From Roseovarius sp. THAF9 (GTDB lineage: Bacteria; Pseudomonadota; Alphaproteobacteria; Rhodobacterales; Rhodobacteraceae), in NCBI RefSeq assembly GCF_009363715.1, contig NZ_CP045408.1, forward strand, positions 1 to 51,098: a stretch of DNA of 51,098 bases, in the 5' to 3' direction. The position numbers were made by a program, and so were the translations under genes. The notes below the pieces were generated by a model that saw nothing but the letters and a program-made list of their open reading frames with translations, did no database searches and was not told where the DNA came from. The first letter of the stretch is position 1; each line of letters starts with the position of its first letter. Shown here one piece after another: positions 42,121-49,838 of the stretch.

Positions 42121-43122
42121 TCAGTAGTCCGCGCCGAAGACAACCCGGTCTGGGTTGTAGAAATCTGCCAGCGCCTGCAGGGCATTCGGCGGATGCTCGG
42201 CAAGCCGGTGCAAGAAATGAAGAAGCCATTCTTCCCCGTAAACGCCGGTTATGCGGCACCGATGCCCCTCGTTGTTCAGTGTGTGGAAAAGACTTGGGTT
42301 ACATCCATGTAGCCCCTCCAGCTCTTCGGCCGCATCCAGGAGGCCGCGGGCATTCAACATGTCGATGATGGCAGGGTCATGCGTTGCGACAGCGAAACGA
42401 GACCCGGCCTCGGCGAGCTTCTCGATGCATTCCACATATCGAACATCCAGCTCTTTCCCGCGCGGCAGCGTCAGCGACGAGTGCTCATCATAGACACCCT
42501 TCACAAGGCGGATCTTACGCCTGGTCTTGATTAGCTTGGGCAGATCAACCTCGGTACGATGCATGTAGGCTTGGATAGTCAGACCAAGATTTTCATGCGA
42601 AGGGGCCAGCTGGTGAAAAGCATCCAGAATGGTGTCGGTCTGGGTGCTGCGCTCCATGCTAATCATAATCGTGGCACCTTGCTCGGCAGCCACCTTCGCA
42701 ATGCGCGCCGTATTCGTCATCGCGAGTTCGCGGCTTATAAGCATGCCGACACTGGAAAGATCAAAGCCAAGCTGTAGCCCATCCGAAAACGGGCGCCCGC
42801 GCGCATGTAAGAGGAAGCGGATGTTTTCCTCCACAACCTGCTCGACCTGACCGCCATCGGATATCTCCTCACCAACAAACTCGACGCCGGCGAGGTATCC
42901 CTTTACTGACAAAACGTCGAACTTATCGGCGGCTTCGGACATTGACTTGCCGATGATGTATCGCGCCACCGTTTCGGTGAAAAACTGCTTGATGAATGGG
43001 TCGGCCGAGAACTTCTCACGGATTACAGGGTGAGCAGCGATTTTCCTGAGACCCTTTGCGACATCCTGATGCAAAGCATGAAGATTTTGCGATGAAGCTT
43101 GACGGAATTCTGGCTTGGTCAT
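42121..43122 (-). CDS. Proline dehydrogenase-domain protein
   Basis: A 333-residue FAD-type PRODH barrel without the P5C dehydrogenase half of PutA. Visible features: ATIMISMERSTQTD, GLTIQAYMHRTEVDLPKL, RKIRLVKGVYDE and the substrate-site block FAVATHDPAIIDML. The expected reaction is oxidation of proline, or a related cyclic imino acid, to the pyrroline. The usual YxxRR end motif appears altered (HRCRITGVYGEEW), so the substrate may differ from proline. It starts 4 bp after the desaturase stop. Confidence 0.82.
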   Translation of the reverse strand: MTKPEFRQASSQNLHALHQDVAKGLRKIAAHPVIREKFSADPFIKQFFTETVARYIIGKSMSEAADKFDVLSVKGYLAGVEFVGEEISDGGQVEQVVEENIRFLLHARGRPFSDGLQLGFDLSSVGMLISRELAMTNTARIAKVAAEQGATIMISMERSTQTDTILDAFHQLAPSHENLGLTIQAYMHRTEVDLPKLIKTRRKIRLVKGVYDEHSSLTLPRGKELDVRYVECIEKLAEAGSRFAVATHDPAIIDMLNARGLLDAAEELEGLHGCNPSLFHTLNNEGHRCRITGVYGEEWLLHFLHRLAEHPPNALQALADFYNPDRVVFGADY

Positions 43123-43733
43123 AAATCAGGCTCCTTGTGCCAGCGGATGTTGGAGAAGGATGCGCTGAGCAAAGCTCGGTCGATTTGGATCGCGTTCCTC
43201 GCGCGAGATTTCATCCTTGTACTTTCTGACGTAGGAGATCAGCGTCTCTTCTTCAGGATGTCTCCGCGTGAAGATGCCGCCCCACATTGCATCCCACTTC
43301 CGATAGGACGGGTCCTCAAGGAGCACTTCGTGCGCCCTCTTGAGGTTGTAGAAGGGGATCGTCGGAAAGATGTGATGCACCAAGTGGTAGCGATCATAGT
43401 GCCGGCCGAAGAGGAAATTCTCGACTGCCCAACCATGGCGGTTACGCGTCATGAGAAGGCGCTTATTCTCTGACTCCGGCAGCGGGTAGTGCTCCGCGAG
43501 TTCAGCACACCAACCGATCGCGATGTAGGTTGTAAAACACGGTACGATCCAGAAAAGTAGGAATTCGAGCCAGATGTTGAACCAGGTCACCAGTCCTAAG
43601 ACGACGATCCAGGTCGCAGCAAACATGATCCGGTCGCTCGTGACCGAGATCGGCATGCGGATGACAATCTTGGACCTGTCACGGTTTGATGCCGCTCCTT
43701 TGATAGCATTTACTGCAACAAAGGAGACGAACT

Positions 43734-44009
43734 ATGGGCACAGGAAGAACGGATGAATTCCGCAAGGATGCAGTGCGAATTGCGCTGACCAGCGGGCTAA
43801 CAAGGCGTCAGGTTGCCGACGATTTGGGCGTTGGGCTTTCGACCTTGAACAAATGGGTGACGGCACACCGCGACACAGATGTTGTCTCGCCCGAGGACCG
43901 CGAGCTTGCGCGGGAGAACGAACGGCTTCGGCGTGAGAACCGCATCCTCAAGGAGGAGAGGGACATCCTAAAAAAAGCCACCCAGTTCTTCGCGAGCCAA
44001 AAGCCATGA
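43734..44009 (+). CDS. IS3-family transposase OrfA
   Basis: A 91-residue helix-turn-helix protein (DEFRKDAVRIALTSGLTRRQVADDLGVGLSTLNKWV) followed by a leucine-zipper-like RENERLRRENRILKEERDIL, ending KKATQFFASQKP. This is standard OrfA of IS3-group elements. AAAGGAG before ATG. Its stop overlaps the OrfB start as ATGA; a frameshifted OrfAB fusion is usual for the family. Confidence 0.93.
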   Translation: MGTGRTDEFRKDAVRIALTSGLTRRQVADDLGVGLSTLNKWVTAHRDTDVVSPEDRELARENERLRRENRILKEERDILKKATQFFASQKP

Positions 44010-44863
44010 GGTTTCGGTTCGTCGAAGAACATCGTGGGGCCTTCCCGATCGACCGGTTGTGTCAAGTTCTAAACGTCAGCACTCGCGGGTTGCGGGCTTT
44101 CCGCAGCCGTCCGGCCAGCCGCAGGCAGCGCATGGATATGGTCGTTTTAGCGCACATCAAGGAGCAGTCGCGGCTGAGCCTGGGCAGCTATGGCCGCCCA
44201 CGAATGACCGAGGAACTGAAGGAGGTTGGCGTCGATGTGGGGCACCGCCGGGTTGGGCGTTTGATGCGTGCGAACGGGATTACCGTTGAGAGAACACGCA
44301 AGTTCAAGGCAACAACCGACAGCGATCACACGTTCAACATCGCCCCGAACCTGCTGAATCGCGACTTCAGTGCGGCCGGGCCGAACCAGAAATGGGCAGG
44401 CGACATCAGCTACATCTGGACCCGCGAGGGCTGGCTGTATCTGTCAGTCATCTTGGACCTGCATTCCCGCCGCGTGATAGGCTGGGCTGTCAGCAACCGT
44501 ATGAAGCGTGATCTGGCGATCCGGGCCTTGAAGATGGCCATTGCCTTCAGGTCGCCGCCCAAGGGCTGCATCTTCCACAGTGATCGCGGCAGCCAATACT
44601 GTTCGCATGACTACCAGAAGATCCTGCGCCAGCATGGCTTCAGGGCCTCCATGAGCGGTAAAGGTAATTGTTATGACAACGCGGCCGTTGAGACATTCTT
44701 CAAAACCATCAAGGCCGAGATGATCTGGCGGCGGTCATGGGCAACAAGGCGGCAAGCTGAGATGGCAATCTTCGAATACATCAATGGCTTCTACAATCCG
44801 CGGCGGCGGCACTCCGCACTGGGCTGGAAAAGCCCGGTCGCCTTCGAACGGAAAGTGGCCTAA
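44006..44863 (+). CDS. IS3-family transposase OrfB
   Basis: A 285-residue DDE integrase-type catalytic subunit. First Asp in WAGDISYIWT, second in FHSDRGSQYCS, Glu in NAAVETFFKTIKAE, and the closing YNPRRRHSALGWKSP typical of the IS3 group. Apparently intact, so the element may still move. Confidence 0.93.
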   Translation: MRFRFVEEHRGAFPIDRLCQVLNVSTRGLRAFRSRPASRRQRMDMVVLAHIKEQSRLSLGSYGRPRMTEELKEVGVDVGHRRVGRLMRANGITVERTRKFKATTDSDHTFNIAPNLLNRDFSAAGPNQKWAGDISYIWTREGWLYLSVILDLHSRRVIGWAVSNRMKRDLAIRALKMAIAFRSPPKGCIFHSDRGSQYCSHDYQKILRQHGFRASMSGKGNCYDNAAVETFFKTIKAEMIWRRSWATRRQAEMAIFEYINGFYNPRRRHSALGWKSPVAFERKVA

Positions 44864-45458
44864 ACGAGCACTTGGGGCGGCACAAATACGCGACAGGTCC
44901 ATCTTGTCCTTCGTGAAGAGAATGCGGTCCTGATAGATATACTTGATATACTCCCAGGATCGATACCCGATCAGAGCCAGAACGAGGTTCTTCAAGATGA
45001 ACCGGCTGTGGCTTTCTTTGGCCTCGTATAGGCCCAGCAGAATGTGAAAATTGTAATCTGGGTCATCTTCCGGGTCGCCGAAATGACGATGGTGAAATCC
45101 CACGTGAGAATTTCTATAGGGCGTAAACATGTGGAAGATCAGGTAAGACGTCAGAACCGTCCCGCCCAGGAAATTGAGCAGTTTGTTCTTGGCAAAGTGA
45201 AAATGCGCAGCCTCGTGAAGAATATTGGCAAAGGTGCGCTGCGCAGACCCGATGATAATGATGGCAAGCGGATAGAACCAATAGGATACTCCAACGCACA
45301 GATAAATCGACCCTGCGATGAGAGCATATTCAAACGCGAGGGTGCGGACGGCGGCGACGTTGCTGGGCTCAGAGAAATGCTTGAGCTGGCGAAGAACATC
45401 CTTGCGTATTTCAAAATCGTGTTCGGCGTAGTCCATCATAGCCTCCGAAAGTATTTTT

Positions 45459-45752
45459 TTACAGTAGGTTACTGACCAAAGCGAAAGTGATGACGCCCCC
45501 GATCATGGTCAGCACGACATTGTTGGTGTAAATCGCGATCATCAGGGTGATCGCCGCAGCCAGCCATCCAACTTGAGTGATGCTGGACAGGGATGAGGCA
45601 ACGAGCGCCACAATCAAGAGCCCTGGAAGCTCATCGAGCACCCAAGCGAAGCGGGACCTCTGGATCATGTTCCCCGTGACCAGGCCAAGCACGCGGATCG
45701 CATAGGTAGCGACTGCCAGCCCCCCAATCAGATACAGAATGTCATGGTTCAT
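45459..45752 (-). CDS. azlD: AzlD-family small subunit of an amino-acid exporter
   Basis: A 97-residue membrane protein with three to four hydrophobic segments (DILYLIGGLAVATYAIRVLGL, LPGLLIVALVASSLSSI, AAITLMIAIYTNNVVLTMIGGVITF). AzlD works with AzlC to export branched-chain amino acids and analogues. Its start overlaps the azlC end by 11 bp. Complete. Confidence 0.88.
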   Translation of the reverse strand: MNHDILYLIGGLAVATYAIRVLGLVTGNMIQRSRFAWVLDELPGLLIVALVASSLSSITQVGWLAAAITLMIAIYTNNVVLTMIGGVITFALVSNLL

Positions 45753-46455
45753 GGTTCTGCCTCCTGACGAAGCGCAGTAACTGCATGAAAAGCAGTCCCC
45801 CGATCGTTGCGATGACGATGGAATTCGCTGTCGCAAATCCCAATCGGGAAGCAAAAATAGCAATCGCGAACGTGACAGCCCAAGGGGCTAGGTCGGACCG
45901 GCCCCGCCACATGCCTCGGCCCATAGCAATGAACGCAGCCGTAAAGGCGAAACCCAGGCCAAGTTTCTCAAGATCCGGCACTGTGGAACCAGCGATGGCA
46001 CCCATAGTCGTCGATGTCACCCAGGTCAGGATCATTACCGCCCCGGCTTCAACCAGGAAGCGTGCGCCGATAGATCGGTCTTTGTTTGCTTCGGAGACCG
46101 TTAACGCCCAGCTTTCATCACTGGTGATATGGATAGAAATGAGCTTCGCCCAAAGCGGCATCCCCTTGAGCATGTCGGCAATGGAAGCAATGATTCCGAT
46201 GTAGCGCAGATTCAAAATAGCCCCTGCGAAGACTGCCCCCACGACACTTGATGTCGCAGCATACTGGTCAACTGTGACTATCTGCGCCGATCCGGCATGG
46301 ACCAGCCCGCTCATGACAGGGACTGACCACCAAGGTACGCCTAACTGAACAGCTAGGAACCCGAAGGCGAACCCGTAGAGGGCGGCACCCACGGCCAGGG
46401 GGAGGATGGCAACGAAGCCAGATTTGGTGACTGCTGCGGTGTACATAAACCGCAT
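45742..46455 (-). CDS. azlC: AzlC-family amino-acid exporter
   Basis: A 237-residue AzlC permease subunit: ILPLAVGAALYGFAFGFLA, SGLVHAGSAQIVTVDQY, GAILNLRYIGIIASIADML and HITSDESWAL are in the family order. Inner membrane. First gene of the operon azlC-azlD-desaturase-PRODH-PLP enzyme, divergent from the Lrp-type regulator at 46549, which probably controls it. Confidence 0.9.
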   Translation of the reverse strand: MRFMYTAAVTKSGFVAILPLAVGAALYGFAFGFLAVQLGVPWWSVPVMSGLVHAGSAQIVTVDQYAATSSVVGAVFAGAILNLRYIGIIASIADMLKGMPLWAKLISIHITSDESWALTVSEANKDRSIGARFLVEAGAVMILTWVTSTTMGAIAGSTVPDLEKLGLGFAFTAAFIAMGRGMWRGRSDLAPWAVTFAIAIFASRLGFATANSIVIATIGGLLFMQLLRFVRRQNHEP

Positions 46456-46548
46456 AATTTGGTGGATTATATCAATATCATATAGCTTTTTTCCCCCAAT
46501 ATCGATTTTTCATTACACTTTATATGTGGCATGTGATCATACTCGATC
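46456..46548. promoter_or_regulatory. AT-rich divergent control region of azlC and the Lrp-type gene
   Basis: A 93-bp stretch far richer in A and T than the rest of the plasmid, with repeated TATA/ATAT words (ATATCAATATCATATAG, TTTATATG). Typical of Lrp/AsnC-type operators between a regulator and its target. Neither gene shows a strong ribosome site. Confidence 0.6.
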
Positions 46549-47001
46549 ATGGATGGTTTGGATCGAAAAATTCTTGCTCTTGTTCAAAGCGACTCACGGA
46601 TCACGATCCAGGAACTCGCGGAAAGAACGGGCGCTTCCACCGCTTCTGTTCAGCGCCGACTTCGCGCCATGCGCGAGGCCGGTACCATCAAACGGGAGGT
46701 CGCATTGCTCGACCAACAGGCCCTCGGCCTTGGGATTACGGCAGTTGTCTCGGTGGATCTTGAGCGGGACAGCGTCGAACAGACGGAAACCTTCAAGCGG
46801 AAGGCCAAAAACGACCCTCACGTCACAAATTTCTATTGTATCGCAGGGGACTCGGACTTCGTCATGATCGTCGTAGCGAAAAACATTCAAGACTATGAAG
46901 CCTTTACGCAGCGGTTTTTCTTCGCTGATAAGAATGTCAGGAAATTCCGGACTTCCATCGTTGTCTCCACAGTCAAGGCCACTTTGGAGATGCCGCTTTG
47001 A
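46549..47001 (+). CDS. Lrp/AsnC-family transcription regulator
   Basis: A 150-residue regulator: N-terminal winged helix (LDRKILALVQSDSRITIQELAERTGASTASVQRRLRAM) and C-terminal ligand-binding RAM domain (VVSVDLERDS..., VTNFYCIAGDSDFVMIVVAKN, TSIVVSTVK). Such proteins sense amino acids and control their transport or breakdown. Divergent from azlC, which suits local control of the exporter and its metabolic partners. Confidence 0.9.
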   Translation: MDGLDRKILALVQSDSRITIQELAERTGASTASVQRRLRAMREAGTIKREVALLDQQALGLGITAVVSVDLERDSVEQTETFKRKAKNDPHVTNFYCIAGDSDFVMIVVAKNIQDYEAFTQRFFFADKNVRKFRTSIVVSTVKATLEMPL

Positions 47002-47020
47002 ATGGATAGTCACTTTCGCT

Positions 47021-47249
47021 GCTGCGAAAGCGACCGTTACCCGGATGGGCCGAGACTGGCCCCCTGACAGGACCATGCGCCGCGCCGCCCGGTGGCTCGG
47101 GACGAGACGGCGGGCGGCGCACCTTGGCGCAGGGACGGGCAGGGGGAAAGGCTCGGGGCGCAGGCCGCTTGCCGGCCGAAGCCTAGGGCGCGGTCCTGGG
47201 CGGGCGTGTCCTCGAGCAACCGCACGAGGTCACGAACGACCGGGATTCG
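47021..47249. repeat. 229-bp direct repeat D2 (mate at 33021)
   Basis: Second copy of D1, about 98 percent identical, same orientation. It fills the gap between the Lrp gene and the end of the polymerase gene. The two copies enclose 14 kb including vapBC, ssb, the ParB-like gene and the azl operon. Confidence 0.88.
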
Positions 47250-47257
47250 TCATGAAA

Positions 47258-48457
47258 CTACCCTTTCTCGAAGAATCCCGGATGATCCTGATGCACCCCA
47301 TAGCTGACGACTCTCTGACCAAACCGGCGATTGATCCGGTCAATGGTTTCCGCCAGCTTTTCCCGCTTGTTCGCCTCACCCGGCGCCAGCGGCAGAAACA
47401 GCTCGCCCGGCCGTTCGGAAAGCGGGATGACTTCGCCCAGGTGAACGCCGATTGACAGCACATAGCCGTGACGCTCGTGGCGAAACTGCACCCATTCGGC
47501 TTCGAACAGCTTCAGGAAAATCGCGGAATCCTGACTCGGCGTCAGGGTTTTCGCGCGAGACCAACCGCGGCCTTCAGGAAGACGGATCATAAGGGAAAAC
47601 CGCCGGGCGCAAAATCCGTCACGGCGCATTCGCTCGACCGCTTTTTCAGTCAGCCATCGGCCAACCGGTCGCGCGGCATCGGGCCGACGATACTGCGGAG
47701 CGAGAACCTTCGAGTTGCCGTAGCCGTTTCGCTGCGTCGGCAAGAGCGGAATCTCCATGCCCTGCAAGGCTCGAACGAAACGCTCACCTTCGACGGAGCG
47801 CCAAATCTGCCGGGCGTGGCGAGGATCGAGCGCATAGAGTTCCGCGACGCCCCAAACGGCTGCACGCTGCAACCGGGCTTTGATGCCGTGCGAAATCCCC
47901 GGCAGATCGTCAAGCGACAGATGCGCGATACGGTCGGGCATGTTTTCCGGGGCAAGCCATTGCAACCCGTCCGGTTTTTCGAGCTTGCCCGCGATCTTCG
48001 CAAGCAGGTGGTTCGGCCCGATGCCCACGGAACAGCGCAGCTCCGATCCGACCTGTTCGCGAATTGCGGCCTTCAACCGGCGGCCGAGATCGAGCGCGGC
48101 CGACAGCTCCGCTGTCTGGCCGCCGAGGGCGACCTGAAATTCATCGACGGAGCGGACGGCTTGAAGCTCTGCGATCTGGTCGATGACGCCGGCGATCTTC
48201 TGGTTCACGCGAACGTAGAGGCGGTGGCGGCTCGGGCGGAAAATGATGCCTGGGCACAACCGGCGCGCGTCGTAGACGCGCGTTCCGGTTTTGACGCCGA
48301 AGGCTTTGGCCTCATAGGACGCCGCGACACAGGCTCCCGATTCGGCGCTGATAGCGGTAATGCCGACAGGTTTACCGCGCAGCGACGGATCGGCCTGCTG
48401 CTCCACGCTGGCGAAAAAGCTATTCATATCAATGTATAGAGACCGCATCGGGGTCAT
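47258..48457 (-). CDS. Y-family translesion DNA polymerase
   Basis: A 399-residue DinB/UmuC-type polymerase. Palm and finger motifs: SLYIDMNSFFASVEQ (first metal Asp), AASYEAKAFGVKTG, VRSVDEFQV (catalytic Asp-Glu) and the helix-hairpin-helix SLDDLPGISHGIKARL; little finger ends YGVHQDHPGF. It bypasses damaged bases. Start 48457 or 48448. Divergent from the small gene at 48509, with an SOS box between them, so LexA control is likely. Confidence 0.88.
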   Translation of the reverse strand: MTPMRSLYIDMNSFFASVEQQADPSLRGKPVGITAISAESGACVAASYEAKAFGVKTGTRVYDARRLCPGIIFRPSRHRLYVRVNQKIAGVIDQIAELQAVRSVDEFQVALGGQTAELSAALDLGRRLKAAIREQVGSELRCSVGIGPNHLLAKIAGKLEKPDGLQWLAPENMPDRIAHLSLDDLPGISHGIKARLQRAAVWGVAELYALDPRHARQIWRSVEGERFVRALQGMEIPLLPTQRNGYGNSKVLAPQYRRPDAARPVGRWLTEKAVERMRRDGFCARRFSLMIRLPEGRGWSRAKTLTPSQDSAIFLKLFEAEWVQFRHERHGYVLSIGVHLGEVIPLSERPGELFLPLAPGEANKREKLAETIDRINRRFGQRVVSYGVHQDHPGFFEKG

Positions 48458-48491
48458 GCGTCACGATCCTGCTTGTCGAGAAATGCCATAT

Positions 48492-48506
48492 GTTCTTATT
48501 TTGTTC
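48492..48506. promoter_or_regulatory. Alphaproteobacterial SOS (LexA) box
   Basis: GTTC-TTATTTT-GTTC, an exact GTTC-N7-GTTC match to the LexA site known from alphaproteobacteria. It lies between the divergent polymerase gene and the small gene at 48509, so it can control both directions. Confidence 0.82.
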
Positions 48507-48508
48507 TC

Positions 48509-48814
48509 ATGGTAGAACGCAAGGATCAGCTTCGGAACGTGGCCTTCGGCGGCAATTGGTCAGAAGAAATTCTGATCGTGGGCGAGCTGCGCCAGGTGCT
48601 TGCCCTTGTCGAGACGGCCGCGGCCGATTGCGCGGATCGAGATGTGGAAACAGAAGAATTTCTCGCGGCCATGCTCTATGTTCGGAAGAACATCGAGAAA
48701 GGGCCGATGCTGACAGGTGCCTTCTTCAAGGCGCTGCGGATCGAAAATCAAAGCCTGCGCCGGGCCGAGGCCCTGCGCGTGGCGAAGATGATCCGAGGAT
48801 GGGCCGGACTGTAG
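48509..48814 (+). CDS. Small SOS-linked hypothetical protein
   Basis: A 101-residue soluble helical protein starting MVERKDQLRNVAFGGNWSEE. The start codon lies 3 bp after the SOS box. It is placed between the Y-family polymerase and the SRAP gene, 9 bp before the latter. No family recognised; an accessory of lesion bypass or abasic-site handling is a reasonable guess from the neighbours. Confidence 0.65.
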   Translation: MVERKDQLRNVAFGGNWSEEILIVGELRQVLALVETAAADCADRDVETEEFLAAMLYVRKNIEKGPMLTGAFFKALRIENQSLRRAEALRVAKMIRGWAGL

Positions 48815-48823
48815 GGGCGCGGA

Positions 48824-49513
48824 ATGTGCAATCTCTATGCGAACATCGCCACGGCAGAAGCCATGCGTCGGCTGTTTCAGGTCTCGGCCGACCTTGATCG
48901 GCTCGGCAACGCCGAACCGAGGCCGGCGATATTCCCGAAGGGGCTGGCGCCGGTGGTGCGCCTCGATGCTGACGGAAAGCGCGAGCTGATCGAAATGCGA
49001 TGGGGATTTCTTACGCCGCAGGTGTCGAAGAAAACCGGCAAGCCGATCAAGCCCGCCGCCTGGAACAATGCGCGCGACGACAAGCTGCGAAAAAGCGGTC
49101 TCTGGCGAGGCAGCTATGAGGATCGGCGTTGCCTGGTCCCAGTCACGAGCTTCAACGAGACCAAGGGCAGGCAGCCGGCGACGGATTACTGGTTTGCGCT
49201 CACCGGCGAAGATCCCGATGGACGGCCACCCTTTGCTTTCGCGGGGCTCTGGCGCGGGGAAAACCCGGAGCTGATCGAAGAGGATGAGACGGAGCTTCGG
49301 CATACCGTGGTCACGACCGAAGCGAACGAGCTGATCCGGCCTATCCACGCGAAGGGGCGAATGCCGGTCATCATCGAAGCTCCCGATTATGAGACGTGGT
49401 TGTCAGGCGATCCGGATCAAGCCGCCGCGCTGATCCGGACCTTCCCGGCTGACAGGATGCGGATCGCTCTGCAAGGTGTCGGGGAAAAGGCGGATCGCGG
49501 CTCAGACGGTTGA
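48824..49513 (+). CDS. SRAP-family protein (YedK/HMCES type)
   Basis: A 229-residue SOS response-associated peptidase. Cys2 (MCNLYAN) becomes the N-terminal nucleophile after Met removal and crosslinks to abasic sites in ssDNA; partner residues are in AAWNNARDD (Asn), VTSFNETK (Glu) and PIHAKGRMPV (His). It protects abasic sites in single-stranded DNA, useful during conjugation. Together with the polymerase it makes an SOS-induced repair unit. Convergent with a resolvase remnant at its end. Confidence 0.92.
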   Translation: MCNLYANIATAEAMRRLFQVSADLDRLGNAEPRPAIFPKGLAPVVRLDADGKRELIEMRWGFLTPQVSKKTGKPIKPAAWNNARDDKLRKSGLWRGSYEDRRCLVPVTSFNETKGRQPATDYWFALTGEDPDGRPPFAFAGLWRGENPELIEEDETELRHTVVTTEANELIRPIHAKGRMPVIIEAPDYETWLSGDPDQAAALIRTFPADRMRIALQGVGEKADRGSDG

Positions 49514-49699
49514 CCGAGCCGCAAGCTGATCGTCGCGGAGTCGCGTAATGGTCTCGCGGCTGACCGCCAGCCGCTTCGCGATCTTGGAAATGGATTCGCC
49601 CGCCGCCAACGCGGCCCGCGTTTACTCTTCGGCTTTGGCCGAAAGGGCGCGAGGGTGGCCGAGACGTTTGCCCTTAACCTTCGCAGCTTCCACCCCGGC
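49502..49699 (-). pseudogene. 3' remnant of a serine resolvase gene
   Basis: Matches the last 65 codons of the resolvase at 2731..3366 (KGKRLGHPRALSAKAEE, then GESISKIAKRLAVSR and RDDQLAA). A TAA replaces the Asp codon after AEE, and the catalytic domain is absent; the match stops at a short intergenic repeat. It marks the other edge of the vitamin-uptake module. Confidence 0.82.
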
Positions 49700-49705
49700 A
49701 TGTGT

Positions 49706-49757
49706 TCGCCCCCGCGCCTTACGGCGCTCCCCCAGAGGATATTTCAGGAAAGATGAT
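49706..49757. repeat. Short intergenic repeat, copy 5 of 5 (truncated)
   Basis: Lacks the first hairpin arm of the family seen at 3772 and has a small insertion (CCCCCAGAGGATATTT). It abuts the resolvase remnant; the region from here to 49838 otherwise holds only the upstream sequence of bioY2. Confidence 0.7.
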
Positions 49758-49838
49758 GGGCAGCCGAACCGCTTTGTCCGCTCATGCTTAAGTGGTACCG
49801 TCGGGACTATTGGTTGGAACGGGAGCAAGGGGAACTAG

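Larger units (their letters stand above)
43671..44901 (+). mobile_element. IS3-family insertion sequence, 1231 bp
   Basis: Ends TGGACCTGTCACGGTTTG (left) and the complement of TGGACCTGTCGCGTATTTG (right) form imperfect terminal inverted repeats, running on with TGCCGC in both. A 3-bp TCT target duplication flanks it (43668-43670 and 44902-44904). It carries two overlapping transposase frames. It appears complete and lies inside the desaturase gene. Confidence 0.93.
43126..45436 (-). pseudogene. Membrane fatty-acid-desaturase-type gene disrupted by an IS3-family element
   Basis: Two halves of one gene flank the insertion: residues from MDYAEHDFEIRKD down to TKDK (44905..45436), then IVIRMPISVTSD... 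to the stop (43126..43667). Removing the element and one copy of the TCT target duplication joins them in frame to 358 residues. All three His boxes survive: HEAAHFHFA, HVGFHHRHFGD, and HLVHHIFP in the second half. With several membrane segments this is the integral-membrane di-iron desaturase/hydroxylase family. GGAGG lies 5 bases before ATG 45436. Third gene of the azlC operon; the insertion is recent. Confidence 0.9.
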
